From CAIODY01 sp046051225 (GTDB lineage Bacteria; Bacteroidota; Bacteroidia; Chitinophagales; CAIODY01): a DNA stretch of 64,000 nt. Location of the stretch: the NCBI GenBank assembly GCA_046051225.1, contig JBJOOR010000007.1:114467-178466 (forward strand). The letters are read 5' to 3'. The notes under the pieces were generated by a model, which was given only the letters and a program-made list of their open reading frames with translations, ran no database searches and had not been told where the DNA came from. A program made the position numbers and the translations under genes. This document shows, in pieces, positions 1 through 8,480 of this stretch (position 1 is the stretch's first letter; the number at the start of each line of letters is the position of its first letter).

Positions 1-2220
1 GGTGGCGCAAACTTTACAGCATTACATAAATTTACTGATGGCACAGTTGCTTCCATCGAAATTGCATCGGATAGAAAAACAATTTATGCTTGCACTTTTT
101 CAAGTTGGTGGAGCAACAAACATCTCTACAAATCAATAGATACGGGCATTACATGGGTGAACATCACACCATCCAACGCTTTACTCAACAATACTTTTTA
201 TGCGCCATTTGATATTGCTGTTGGCGATAGTGCTAATCAAGTTTGGATTGCACGAACGATTATGAGTTCGACTTATCCGAACTTAAATGGTTACAAAGTT
301 TATAAATCGAATGATGGCGGAAACACTTGGACGAACTACACCACACCAACTTTGAATGGTGAATATCCAACCAATATTATTTATCAAAAAGGTAGTAATG
401 GTGGTGTTTATTTGGGCACACGAAGAGCAGTTTATTATCGTAATAACACGATGAATGATTGGCAATTGTTTAATGATAGTTTGCCTGCTGTAACTTTTTC
501 AACGCAATTAATTATCAATTACAAAAATCAAAAAGTGTATGAAGGAACGAACAGAAGTGTGTATGGTTGCGACTTGTACGAAAGTGGCTTTGTGCCCGTT
601 GCTCAAATTTCTGTTGATAAACAAACATCCGAATGTCTTCGTGATACATTTTATTTTGTTGACCATTCTTCATTAAGCAATCAAAATCCAACTTGGAATT
701 GGAGCTTTCCAGGCGGCACTCCATCGTCATCAAATTTGCGTTCGCCGAAAGTTGTTTATCACAATCCAGGCAAATACAATGTGAATTTAACAGTGAGTGA
801 TGTGAATGGAACGAATGCACAAACCATCAATAATTTTATCAGCATCAGCGATAATTGTTCGGTAGATAGTATTCCGGGTAATGCCTTACAACTCAATGGT
901 AATGATGCTTCGGCGGCTATCGAGCCATTTAATTTTTCAACCAACACTTTAACTTTAACAGCTTGGGTGAAACCAAATGCAACGCAACATGATTATGAAG
1001 GATTGGTTTTTATGAGAGGAAAAAACACGGCAGATGGATTGAGTTTGATGCACGATTTAGAATTGCGTTATCATTGGCAAAACAATAATTGGTGGTGGAG
1101 CAGTGGATTATATTTAACCGCCAATCAATGGAATCATATTGCATTGGTGATTACACCAACAGCCGCAACGCTTTATCTGAACGGCATTGCAGCTACTAAT
1201 ACCACTTCACATCCAATGGAAGCTTTGAATGATGCATTCATGTTAGGCGTTGATGGCAGCAATGGAACAAACAGAAATTTTAATGGCTTGATGGATGAAG
1301 TTTGTATTTATAATCGTTCGCTTTCGCAAAATGAAATTCGTGAACAAATGCATTTAACAAAACCTGCCAACACCAATGGTTTGATTGCGTATTATCAATT
1401 CAACGAACCAAGTGGTTTGATTTTAGATAAGGTTGGAATCAATCATGCTTCGCCTGCTACTTCGGCTGTGAGAATATCTTCCACAGCACCTTTGGGCGGT
1501 GGCAACAGTAGTAGATTAAATATCACTTCATCAGGAAATATTTTGTTTGGCAATACAGGTTGTTCAATTAATTTTTCAAATTCTAATCCGAATGGCGAAG
1601 TGGTTGTGAGCAGAATTAATTTACATCCTGACCAATTACCTAATAGCAGCAATGCTTCCCGTTGTTATTGGATAATTGATAATTATGGCAGCAACAATTC
1701 TTTTGCAAATTTGAATGGAATGGATTTGAATAAAGTGGGTAGAATAAATGCGAACGATGCAGCACATCCTAATCAGTTTAATTTGTTCAGTAGAAATTGG
1801 AATGCAGATGGAAATACTTGGAGCAATACTATTGATTCTGCAACTTCGGCAATTGCTTCAACAGATGGAAGTTTGAGTTTTGCGAATGTTGTTCCTGTTT
1901 CACAATCTTCACAAATTGTTGTTACAAGCCGCAGCGGTGGCTCATTTGTTGGTGAAAATAATTTAACAACATCTTCTACTTCATTTATAAAATTATATCC
2001 ATCACCTGTGATGAGCGGCGGAAATATTTATTTAGAAAATGAAAACAAAAATGAAAAATCTGAATGCACTATTTATAATGTCGATGGAAAAAAACTACAA
2101 CACTTTATTTTTGAAGGCGTTGGAATGATTAACACATCAGGCTTTGCGGCTGGTGATTATTTTTATCAAATCAAAACCGAAACAAAAATTCAGAATGGAA
2201 TTTTTGTGGTGGTGAAATAG
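1..2220 (+). CDS. T9SS-secreted multidomain protein (PKD, LamG-like, sorting domain), 5' end outside window
   Basis: The frame is open from base 1, so the gene starts upstream of the window and 739 codons are seen. In order: sortilin/BNR-like repeats with Asp-box-type stretches (SIDTGITWVN, SNDGGNTWTN) over about the first 190 codons; a PKD domain near codons 200-278 (TWNWSFPGG, then a YHNPGKYNVNLTV strand); a LamG/concanavalin-type domain near 290-450 (LTAWVKPN, then MDEVCIYNRSLS); a region of unclear fold; and a C-terminal T9SS type A sorting domain from about codon 660 (IKLYPSPVMSGG, GDYFYQIKTET). Such proteins are exported by Sec and then by T9SS to the cell surface; the exact binding target is unknown. 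The gene stands alone, with a 119-bp gap before the next CDS. Confidence 0.9.
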   Translation, partial: GGANFTALHKFTDGTVASIEIASDRKTIYACTFSSWWSNKHLYKSIDTGITWVNITPSNALLNNTFYAPFDIAVGDSANQVWIARTIMSSTYPNLNGYKVYKSNDGGNTWTNYTTPTLNGEYPTNIIYQKGSNGGVYLGTRRAVYYRNNTMNDWQLFNDSLPAVTFSTQLIINYKNQKVYEGTNRSVYGCDLYESGFVPVAQISVDKQTSECLRDTFYFVDHSSLSNQNPTWNWSFPGGTPSSSNLRSPKVVYHNPGKYNVNLTVSDVNGTNAQTINNFISISDNCSVDSIPGNALQLNGNDASAAIEPFNFSTNTLTLTAWVKPNATQHDYEGLVFMRGKNTADGLSLMHDLELRYHWQNNNWWWSSGLYLTANQWNHIALVITPTAATLYLNGIAATNTTSHPMEALNDAFMLGVDGSNGTNRNFNGLMDEVCIYNRSLSQNEIREQMHLTKPANTNGLIAYYQFNEPSGLILDKVGINHASPATSAVRISSTAPLGGGNSSRLNITSSGNILFGNTGCSINFSNSNPNGEVVVSRINLHPDQLPNSSNASRCYWIIDNYGSNNSFANLNGMDLNKVGRINANDAAHPNQFNLFSRNWNADGNTWSNTIDSATSAIASTDGSLSFANVVPVSQSSQIVVTSRSGGSFVGENNLTTSSTSFIKLYPSPVMSGGNIYLENENKNEKSECTIYNVDGKKLQHFIFEGVGMINTSGFAAGDYFYQIKTETKIQNGIFVVVK

Positions 2221-2339
2221 ATAGGCATTCGATTATTTATATTTTTTGAAAATAAATTTAAACAATTTCATTTTCAAAAAATAACACTTTAGTAATCTGA
2301 ATGAATTATTTTTACGCTTTCAGAAATTAAAATATCAAA

Positions 2340-3560
2340 ATGAATTTTAAGCATATTTTTCTTTTAACAATACTAGTTGCTAGCTTTAGTAGTTGCGATT
2401 TTTTATTAGGGAAAAAGAAAGACGACCAAGTAAATAAAATATTTGAACAAGGTAGAATAGACCCTAAATTGTATCCTACTAATATTGGTTATGTACCCGT
2501 ACAACCTTTCTGGACAGGGTTTTCGAATCCTAAAGACGTATTTGTAGGCTTTGATGAAATGGTATATGTAATTGATGATAATGGCGTTCATATATTAGAT
2601 TTAAAAGGTGAAGAACATTTTAAAATCAGTATTCCTGGCGCTACAGATATTATTCAAGACAGAAGACAACATACTTATGTTTGCGGTAGAATCTACAAGG
2701 ATATTGACAATAACGGCACATTGGAAAATCTTCCAGCCATATATCATTTCTATAATGCATCTTCGGCATCAGGACCTATTTTTGTGGATACATTAATTCA
2801 CCCGTTTTGCGATGCAACTCGTAATACCGAAGGTTTTAGGGGGGTAGGTGATGAACAAGTTGAATTTACAGGTGTTGCCACATTGTCTGATAATAGAATT
2901 TATGTAAGCCGAAAAGGACCGAAAAACTTAATTACTACAGTTGCTATTCCTGATAATTCAGTTTTAATTTTCGATAAAAATGGTAGTAATGTTGGTTATT
3001 GCAATGGATTAAATCCAACCAATAGTAATTTAAAATCTACTTTAGATGTAGCTTCCATAGCCACTTCGCAAGTACCACCGCAACAATATGTTGATGCACC
3101 AAATTGGTTTTATTTAGTACAACAATCTGCATCTGCTGAATATAAAGTTTTGCAAATAAAGGAATTTAACGATGTAGATGCTGGAATTAGTTATGGTGAA
3201 AATCAAGCACTATTAAATTTTGATTATTCAAAAGCCAACAGATTTTTGTATGAATCGTTTCGATTTAAAAAACCAAGCGATGTTTATGTAGCACCCGATG
3301 CCACAGGCTATGTATTTGTGGTTGATGAAGCAACAGATTCTTTGTACCAATTTACACCCAAAGGTTTCGAAGGGGTTAATCCTGCCGCAAACAGTGGTAT
3401 TACAAAACAAATAATAGCTTCATTTGGCGGACATGGAAATGGACCATTTCAATTTAATCAACCAAGTGGAGTTTGTTATTTTAAGCATATAGTTTATGTA
3501 GCGGATAAGGGAAATAATAGAATTTGCAGATTCAAATTAAGCAGCGATTTAGAGCAATAA
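2340..3560 (+). CDS. NHL/beta-propeller lipoprotein
   Basis: A lipoprotein signal peptide ends in a lipobox at Ser-Ser-Cys19, so the mature protein should be lipid-anchored in the envelope. The body carries repeated propeller-blade patterns of NHL type: KDVFVGFDEMVYVIDDNGVH near residues 65-84, PSDVYVAPDATGYVFVVDEA near 315, and QPSGVCYFKHIVYVADKGNN near 380, the last being a typical NHL blade. NHL propellers usually bind proteins or ligands; no catalytic motif is seen. The stop codon is one base from the aroQ start, so the two genes are probably cotranscribed, although no functional link is obvious. Confidence 0.82.
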   Translation: MNFKHIFLLTILVASFSSCDFLLGKKKDDQVNKIFEQGRIDPKLYPTNIGYVPVQPFWTGFSNPKDVFVGFDEMVYVIDDNGVHILDLKGEEHFKISIPGATDIIQDRRQHTYVCGRIYKDIDNNGTLENLPAIYHFYNASSASGPIFVDTLIHPFCDATRNTEGFRGVGDEQVEFTGVATLSDNRIYVSRKGPKNLITTVAIPDNSVLIFDKNGSNVGYCNGLNPTNSNLKSTLDVASIATSQVPPQQYVDAPNWFYLVQQSASAEYKVLQIKEFNDVDAGISYGENQALLNFDYSKANRFLYESFRFKKPSDVYVAPDATGYVFVVDEATDSLYQFTPKGFEGVNPAANSGITKQIIASFGGHGNGPFQFNQPSGVCYFKHIVYVADKGNNRICRFKLSSDLEQ

Positions 3561-3561
3561 A

Positions 3562-3996
3562 ATGATAAAAAAAATTTGCATTATTAACGGCCCAAATCTA
3601 AATCTGTTAGGAAACAGACAAACCAATATTTATGGGAATTCTAGTTTAGAAGAGATTAATTTGAATTTAAAAAATAAGTTTTCTGAAATTGAATTTTCAT
3701 TTTTTCAATCTAATAACGAAGATAAATTAATTGATGCCATTCAAGATGCTGGTAAAAACTGCGATGCTTTAATAATCAATGCTGGTGCATATTCGCATAC
3801 ATCAATTGCAATGGCAGATGCTGTTTCAGCTATTAACATCTCAACTATTTCAGTGCATATAAGCAATATTTATAAACGTGAAGAATACAGGCACATAGAT
3901 TTAATTTCAGAAAAGTGTGATGGAGCAATAATAGGATTAGGAATAATCGGCTACGAATTAGCTATAGAATGTATAATTGAAAAAAATAAAAAATGA
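3562..3996 (+). CDS. aroQ: Type II 3-dehydroquinate dehydratase
   Basis: The enzyme dehydrates 3-dehydroquinate to 3-dehydroshikimate, step three of the shikimate pathway, in the cytoplasm. At 144 residues it has the usual type II length. It opens with the family signature INGPNLNLLGNR (residues 8-19) followed by the catalytic Tyr in IYGNSS. The His-containing INAGAYSHTS (about 73-82) and the VHISNIYKREEYRH block with the second catalytic His (about 94-107) are intact. It sits one base after the lipoprotein gene and overlaps the next gene by an ATGA, which indicates an operon. pabB, which uses chorismate from this pathway, lies 2 kb downstream. Confidence 0.96.
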   Translation: MIKKICIINGPNLNLLGNRQTNIYGNSSLEEINLNLKNKFSEIEFSFFQSNNEDKLIDAIQDAGKNCDALIINAGAYSHTSIAMADAVSAINISTISVHISNIYKREEYRHIDLISEKCDGAIIGLGIIGYELAIECIIEKNKK

Positions 3997-4349
3997 CTAT
4001 AAAAGAAAAGAAAGAACAGATTCAGATAATTATAAAAGATTTATTTTTTTTAAGTGAATCTGATTATCCATGGCTAGTTTCAGAGCAATTTTCGTTGGAT
4101 GATGTTATTACCGAACAACAAATTGATACAGAGGTTTTTTTTGAGAAATTAACTCACCCCATTGATATGGTAGATGATTTTATGCGAACTCAATCTGAAA
4201 AATATCAAGAGTTATATGATTTTTTAAACGAAAATTTTACTACTATTTTTATAACTAAACATGGTAGAATAAAGCGTCCTGTTATTATTGAACTAAAAGA
4301 TGATACTAACGGTAAATTATACTTAACCACATTTAGCATTGAAACATAG
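3993..4349 (+). CDS. NuiA-like nuclease inhibitor family protein
   Basis: This 118-residue cytoplasmic protein resembles the nuclease A inhibitor (NuiA) family, recognised mainly by the N-terminal block LFFLSESDYPW (residues about 18-28) and overall size. NuiA of Anabaena blocks a sugar-non-specific DNA/RNA nuclease; homologues in other bacteria occur without a known nuclease partner, and none is seen next to this gene. The start codon overlaps the aroQ stop (ATGA), so translation is probably coupled. The last hydrophobic strand (GKLYLTTFSIE) is also family-like. Function as an inhibitor here is inference from similarity. Confidence 0.7.
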   Translation: MTIKEKKEQIQIIIKDLFFLSESDYPWLVSEQFSLDDVITEQQIDTEVFFEKLTHPIDMVDDFMRTQSEKYQELYDFLNENFTTIFITKHGRIKRPVIIELKDDTNGKLYLTTFSIET

Positions 4350-4383
4350 TTGAAAATGTTTGTTAAAAGTCAATAATCATAGG

Positions 4384-4416
4384 AAAAGCCTTATATCAAT
4401 TTGATGAGGCTTTTTT
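4384..4416 (+). terminator. Intrinsic terminator of the lipoprotein-aroQ-nuiA run
   Basis: A hairpin pairs AAAAGCC (4384-4390), continuing TTATATCAA, with TTGATGAGGCTTTT (4401-4414), with a two-base bulge, and is followed by a T run. It begins 34 bases after the stop of the nuclease inhibitor gene. Confidence 0.7.
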
Positions 4417-4436
4417 CGCTAAAAATACGGGCAAAA

Positions 4437-4463
4437 AAAAAGCATCCTAATTGGATGCTTTTT
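4437..4463 (-). terminator. Intrinsic terminator after the Lys/Ala-rich protein gene
   Basis: AAAAAGCATCC and GGATGCTTTTT form an 11-bp stem around a 5-base loop, with A and T runs on both sides, so it can act in both directions. It lies just past the stop of the minus-strand basic-protein gene. Confidence 0.7.
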
Positions 4464-4482
4464 AGTCTTTTGTCGCAAAGAA

Positions 4483-4674
4483 TTATTTTTTCTTTGGAGC
4501 AGCTTTTTTCGCTGGAGCAGCTTTTTTTGCTGGAGCAGCCTTTTTTGCTGGAGCAGCCTTTTTTGCTGGAGCAGCTTTTTTTGCTGGAGCAGCCTTTTTT
4601 GCTGGAGCAGCTTTTTTTGCTGGAGCAGCCTTTTTAGCGGCAGCTTTTTTTGGAGCAGCTTTTTTAGTAGCCAT
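4483..4674 (-). CDS. Small Lys/Ala/Pro-rich histone H1-like protein
   Basis: This 63-residue protein is almost entirely Lys, Ala and Pro. After MATKKAAP come seven tandem KKAAPA hexapeptides and a KKAAPKKK end. At DNA level this is an 18-bp tandem repeat (about 4500-4640). Such tails resemble eukaryotic H1 C-termini and the Lys/Ala-rich tails of bacterial nucleoid proteins, and should be disordered and bind nucleic acid; no folded domain is present. It lies about 100 bp downstream of rpmA on the same strand with its own terminator after it. Repeat number is likely to vary between strains by slippage. DNA or RNA binding is inferred from composition only. Confidence 0.7.
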   Translation of the reverse strand: MATKKAAPKKAAAKKAAPAKKAAPAKKAAPAKKAAPAKKAAPAKKAAPAKKAAPAKKAAPKKK

Positions 4675-4775
4675 GATCTTTGGTTTTTTGTTTTGGTTAA
4701 AAAATGGTTATTTGAAACTTTGCTCTAATATCACATCGGAGCAGAGGGGCTTCCTAAACAATGGTTAAAAAGAAC

Positions 4776-5033
4776 TTAAGCTTGTTCTAAAATACTAACA
4801 AATGATTTATCATTTGCCTTACGTTTAAATTGTACCACACCAGCCTTTAATGCAAATAATGTGTGGTCTCTACCTATTCCTACATTATCACCAGGACAAT
4901 GTACTGTACCTCTTTGGCGTACAATTATATTACCAGCGATTGCTTTTTGACCGCCGAATATTTTCACTCCTAATCTTTTGCTATGCGATTCACGTCCGTT
5001 CTTCGAACTACCTTCACCTTTCTTATGAGCCAT
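4776..5033 (-). CDS. rpmA: 50S ribosomal protein L27
   Basis: An 85-residue large-subunit protein whose N-terminus reaches toward the peptidyl-transferase centre. The start MAHKKGEGSSKNGRES and the following SKRLGVKIFGGQ, IIVRQRGT and GVGRDHTLFAL-like (here VGIGRDHTLFALK) blocks are standard L27. No N-terminal cleaved extension of the Firmicutes kind precedes MAHKKG. It is 28 bp downstream of rplU in the conserved rplU-rpmA operon. Confidence 0.98.
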   Translation of the reverse strand: MAHKKGEGSSKNGRESHSKRLGVKIFGGQKAIAGNIIVRQRGTVHCPGDNVGIGRDHTLFALKAGVVQFKRKANDKSFVSILEQA

Positions 5034-5061
5034 TTTATTTTACTATTTATTTTATTAAAAA

Positions 5062-5370
5062 TTATGCAATTGATTCAATCATTATTTTTGTATACTGCTG
5101 ACGGTGGTTATTATACTTTTGATAACCCTTTCTACGTTTTTTCTTAAACACAGCAACTTTTTCGCCTTGCATATGCTCTAAGATTTTTGCAGTTACTTTT
5201 GAATCTTTAACTAAAGGCATACCTACCGTAATTTTACCATTGTTATCAAGTAACATGACATCGGAAAAATTAACTACATCACCTACGTTACCTTCCAATC
5301 TATGGATACTAACTTCTTTGCCTGCTTCTACTCGAAACTGTTGACCTAAAATTTTAACTATAGCGTTCAT
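5062..5370 (-). CDS. rplU: 50S ribosomal protein L21
   Basis: A 102-residue large-subunit protein that binds 23S rRNA. It starts MNAIVKILGQQFRVEAGKEV and carries the C-terminal KVAVFKKKRRKGYQKYNNHRQQYT block typical of L21. It is first in the rplU-rpmA operon and has a good Bacteroidota promoter 22 bp upstream of its start. Confidence 0.98.
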   Translation of the reverse strand: MNAIVKILGQQFRVEAGKEVSIHRLEGNVGDVVNFSDVMLLDNNGKITVGMPLVKDSKVTAKILEHMQGEKVAVFKKKRRKGYQKYNNHRQQYTKIMIESIA

Positions 5371-5392
5371 TTCTTTTTTTGAATATTGACCG

Positions 5393-5423
5393 CAAAAATA
5401 ATTCGATTTTTTAGATAAACAAA
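5393..5423 (-). promoter_or_regulatory. Promoter of rplU-rpmA (-33 TTTG, 19 bp, -7 TATTTTTG)
   Basis: On the minus strand the -33 TTTG (5420-5423) and the -7 TATTTTTG (5393-5400) are spaced by 19 bp, matching the Bacteroidota primary-sigma consensus TTTG/TAnnTTTG. The rplU start codon follows after 22 bases. Confidence 0.75.
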
Positions 5424-5629
5424 CTTTTGTTAATTCTTTTTTGATAAAACATTCATCTATTTTTTCAAACTCGAAATACAGTTTTGGTGAAAAATGATTT
5501 TAAAATTCCTAACTCAAATATACTATTATTTTTTTTGTTTAAAAAATTGAAATAAAAAAAATACTAAAAAATTTGTGTAATTGAAATTTGTGTTGAATTT
5601 TTACACCACAAACAATAAAAAATTATTGT

Positions 5630-5863
5630 ATGGCAACTAAAAAAACAGCAATACCATCAAAGAAAGCAGCAAAGCCTACTAAGGCAGCTAGCAAAGCATC
5701 CGTACCTTCAAAAAAGGCAACGGCTAAAGCACCTAAGAAAAAAGGTAAATCGGATGAAGACGAAGAGTTTTTAAACATTGAAGATGACGAATTCAAAGTT
5801 GATGATGATTCTGACATGAATATGTTCAGTGATCATTACGATGATGATGACGATGATTTTTAA
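5630..5863 (+). CDS. Small bipartite protein: basic Lys/Ala-rich head, acidic Asp-rich tail
   Basis: This 77-residue protein starts MATKKTAIPSKKAAKP, similar to the basic protein on the other side of rplU-rpmA. About 40 Lys/Ala/Pro/Ser-rich residues are followed by an acidic half (SDEDEEFLNIEDDEFKVDDD) that ends in a run of Asp and a final Phe. No folded domain is recognised. A basic arm joined to an acidic tail suggests a nucleic-acid or nucleoid protein with a self-masking tail, but this is a guess from composition. A strong hairpin follows, and the next gene appears to begin inside it. Confidence 0.65.
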   Translation: MATKKTAIPSKKAAKPTKAASKASVPSKKATAKAPKKKGKSDEDEEFLNIEDDEFKVDDDSDMNMFSDHYDDDDDDF

Positions 5864-5918
5864 TTAATCCTTTATTTACTATTAAAGTATTCGATAAAAA
5901 TAATTTACCTTTTTTATC

Positions 5919-5952
5919 AAAAGAAAATGCCCTTCAATGGGCATTTTCTTTT
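5919..5952 (+). terminator. Perfect 14-bp hairpin, terminator-like, probably inside the 5' coding part of pabB
   Basis: AAAAGAAAATGCCC and GGGCATTTTCTTTT pair perfectly around a 6-base loop and the stem ends in T-rich sequence. It would terminate the upstream 77-residue gene, yet the pabB frame runs through it as plausible coding sequence, so it may act as a terminator/attenuator in the start of pabB. Confidence 0.6.
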
Positions 5953-5964
5953 GATGTATGCTGC

Positions 5965-7158
5965 ATGTTAGATAATAATGGTTACGCAAATTATCCATTT
6001 CAAAAAAATGAATTTATTATTGCAGCTGGGGTAAAAAAAGAAATACGAATTGCAAATGATGGCGACGCTTTTCATCAATTTGAAAAATTTAAAAATGAAA
6101 ATAAAAACGAATTTATTTTTGGATTTTTTACTTACGATTTAAAAAATGAAATAGAAAAGCTAAGCTCTATAAACCCCGACTACATTGATTTTCCTGCTTT
6201 ATACTTTTTTATACCGCAGCATATTGTCAAAATAAATTCGGCTTCAATTGAAATTAAAAGTGATACTGTAAATGAAATTTTAGATGCTATAAAAAATTGT
6301 AATTCAGATTTAATTTCAAACCAAAAAAAATCTATTCAATTTAATCAACGCACATCAAAAGCGCAATATATAAGCGATGTAAATGCTTTAAAAGAGCATA
6401 TTAGAAACGGAACTATTTATGAAATAAATTATTGCCAAGAGTTTTTTGCTGAAGATGTTGTAATAAATCCGATTGAAATTTTCCGAAAATTGAATACCAA
6501 AAATGGTGGCTCATTTTCATCTTATTTTAAATTGAATAAACTTCATGCTTTATGCACAAGCCCCGAAAGATTTATTTGCAAACAAGGTGAAAAAATAATT
6601 TCGCAGCCTATAAAAGGAACAAAAAAAATTGGTGCAACTGAAGAAGAAAATTTAGTATTAAAACAAGAACTTTTTAATGATGAAAAAGAACGGGCAGAAA
6701 ATGTGATGATAGTAGATTTGGTAAGAAATGATTTAGCAAAAAGTGCTATTATAGGTAGTGTAAACGTGGATGAATTGTTTGGCATTTATTCTTATAAAAC
6801 TGTTCATCAAATGATTTCAACAATTTCGGCAATAAAAAAAGAAAACATTAATGAAGTTGAAATAATTAAAAATGCGTTTCCGATGGGAAGTATGACTGGT
6901 GCACCAAAATATACAACCATGCAATTAATTGAAAAGTATGAAAAAATAAAACGTGGACTGTATAGCGGCAGCATTGGCTATTTTGAACCCAATGGCGATT
7001 TTGATTTTAATGTAGTAATAAGAACTTTACTATATAATGAAGCAAAAAAATATTTATCTTACTCAACAGGAAGTGCTATAACTTTAGATGCTGAAGCCGA
7101 AAAAGAATATGAAGAATGCTTGCTTAAAGCAACATCATTATTCGAAATTTTTAATTAA
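5965..7158 (+). CDS. pabB: Aminodeoxychorismate synthase component I (chorismate-binding)
   Basis: The enzyme converts chorismate to 4-amino-4-deoxychorismate with ammonia from a glutaminase partner, for p-aminobenzoate and folate. The 397 residues from this ATG contain the chorismate-binding fold with SPERF (about 191), PIKGT (residues 215-219), DLVRNDL, FPMGSMTGAPK and GLYSGSIGYF. The Lys in PIKGT is the PabB signature, where anthranilate synthase has PIAGT. The frame stays open upstream to 5857 and encodes ALQWAFSFDVCCMLDNNGY across this ATG, a stretch that looks like the normal N-terminus of Bacteroidota PabB. The true start is therefore probably upstream at a non-standard codon (ATT at 5881 or 5863). 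No pabA or pabC is adjacent. Confidence 0.9.
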   Translation: MLDNNGYANYPFQKNEFIIAAGVKKEIRIANDGDAFHQFEKFKNENKNEFIFGFFTYDLKNEIEKLSSINPDYIDFPALYFFIPQHIVKINSASIEIKSDTVNEILDAIKNCNSDLISNQKKSIQFNQRTSKAQYISDVNALKEHIRNGTIYEINYCQEFFAEDVVINPIEIFRKLNTKNGGSFSSYFKLNKLHALCTSPERFICKQGEKIISQPIKGTKKIGATEEENLVLKQELFNDEKERAENVMIVDLVRNDLAKSAIIGSVNVDELFGIYSYKTVHQMISTISAIKKENINEVEIIKNAFPMGSMTGAPKYTTMQLIEKYEKIKRGLYSGSIGYFEPNGDFDFNVVIRTLLYNEAKKYLSYSTGSAITLDAEAEKEYEECLLKATSLFEIFN

Positions 7159-7176
7159 AAACGATTACAATAATAT

Positions 7177-8421
7177 ATGCAAAACTCAATTATATGCCCA
7201 AGTTGTCAACACGAATTTAGTGTTGAAAAAGTGATTGAAACCCAAGTGAGAGAAGGCATTCAGAAACAAGTATTGGAGCAGCAAAAAAAATTGCAACAAC
7301 AATTTGAAGCCAAGCAAAACGAATTATTAGAAAAAGAAAAAAAGTTTGAATTAGCAAAGCAGAATGAAAATGAAATTTTTCAAAAAAAATTAGTTGAACG
7401 TGAAGCCATCATAAAAAAACAAATAGAAGAGAAATCTACCAATGATTTTCATGAAAAAATGAAATTATTAGAAGATGAAAATAGAAAAAAAGAAGAGCAA
7501 TTAAAAGTAGCAAGAATGCTTGAATTAGAGTTTAGAAAAAAAACACAGGAATTAGTAGAGAAGCAGGAAACGATGGAATTGGAAGTGCAACGAAAAATGG
7601 ATGCTGAAAGAAAATTGATTGAAGAATCGGCAAGAAAAAAAGAAGCCGAAAGCCAGTTTATGAAACTGAATGAAAAAGATTTATTGATTCAAACTTTGCA
7701 AAAAAACTTGGATGAAATGAATCGAAAAGTAGAACAAGGAAGTATGCAATCGCAAGGCGAAACACAAGAAATTGCATTAGAAAATTTATTACAAACTGCA
7801 TTTCCATTTGATAAAATTGAAGAAGTAGGCAAAGGCGTAAGAGGTGCAGATTGTATTCAATTAATCAGAAATAATACAGGCAAAGAATGTGGCAAAATAA
7901 TTTATGAAAGCAAGCGTACAAAAGATTTTAAACAAGAATGGATTGATAAATTAAAAGCGGATATGCGCAATGCAAAAGCTGATGTGGCAGTAATTGTAAC
8001 CGAAACAATGCCAAAAGATTTAGAACAATTTGGATTAAAAGATGATGTGTGGATTTGTAATTTTAATGAAGTAAGAGCATTGGCAACGGTATTAAGAAAT
8101 GGAGTTATAAAAATTGAACAAGCAAAAGCATCGCAAGAAAACAAAGGCGATAAAATGCATACTTTGTATGATTATTTAATTGGCAATGAATTTTACAATC
8201 ATATTTCGGCCGTTGTGCAAGGATTTACAGCCATGAAAGCTGCTTTAGAAAAAGAAAAAGCTGCTATGAATAAACTTTGGAAAGAACGAGAAAAACAAAT
8301 TGAATTGGTATCGTTAAACACCACATCAATGTATGGTTCAATACAAGGTATTGCTGGCAATTCGGTAAAAGAAATTGAACAATTAGAATTAGGAAATTCA
8401 TCGCAAAATTTAATTGAATAA
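7177..8421 (+). CDS. DUF2130 protein with zinc ribbon, coiled coil and nuclease-like C-terminal domain
   Basis: The 414-residue protein begins with a CPSC zinc-ribbon half (residues 7-10). A long charged coiled coil rich in Lys, Glu and Gln follows (about 20-190). The C-terminal DUF2130 region (about 200-400) includes FDKIEEVGKGVRGADCIQ, IIYESKRTKDFKQEWIDKL and ADVAVIVTETMPKDL. The E-S-K in the second block fits a PD-(D/E)xK nuclease-like core, which is how this family is usually viewed, but no activity is established. It follows pabB by 18 bp. It is cytoplasmic, with no signal peptide or membrane segment. Confidence 0.85.
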   Translation: MQNSIICPSCQHEFSVEKVIETQVREGIQKQVLEQQKKLQQQFEAKQNELLEKEKKFELAKQNENEIFQKKLVEREAIIKKQIEEKSTNDFHEKMKLLEDENRKKEEQLKVARMLELEFRKKTQELVEKQETMELEVQRKMDAERKLIEESARKKEAESQFMKLNEKDLLIQTLQKNLDEMNRKVEQGSMQSQGETQEIALENLLQTAFPFDKIEEVGKGVRGADCIQLIRNNTGKECGKIIYESKRTKDFKQEWIDKLKADMRNAKADVAVIVTETMPKDLEQFGLKDDVWICNFNEVRALATVLRNGVIKIEQAKASQENKGDKMHTLYDYLIGNEFYNHISAVVQGFTAMKAALEKEKAAMNKLWKEREKQIELVSLNTTSMYGSIQGIAGNSVKEIEQLELGNSSQNLIE

Positions 8422-8426
8422 AATAT

Positions 8427-8458
8427 AGTTGTATATACAACTGATTGTATTATCTTTG
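8427..8458 (+). promoter_or_regulatory. marR promoter overlapped by a perfect 16-bp palindromic operator
   Basis: AGTTGTATATACAACT (8427-8442) is a perfect palindrome that covers the -33 TTG (8429-8431). A -7 TATCTTTG (8451-8458) follows at 19 bp. A close copy stands upstream of the YceI gene. The position over the -33 box is what is expected for an autorepressing MarR protein. Confidence 0.7.
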
Positions 8459-8480
8459 CATTATCATTACAAAAACTGAT

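Noticed and set aside
4401..4637. Leu/Gln/Glu-rich plus-strand frame
   Set aside because: It is the antisense of the Lys/Ala-rich repeat gene and of its terminator.
5965..7158. Anthranilate synthase component I (trpE)
   Set aside because: The PIKGT motif has the Lys of aminodeoxychorismate synthase, and no trp genes are near.
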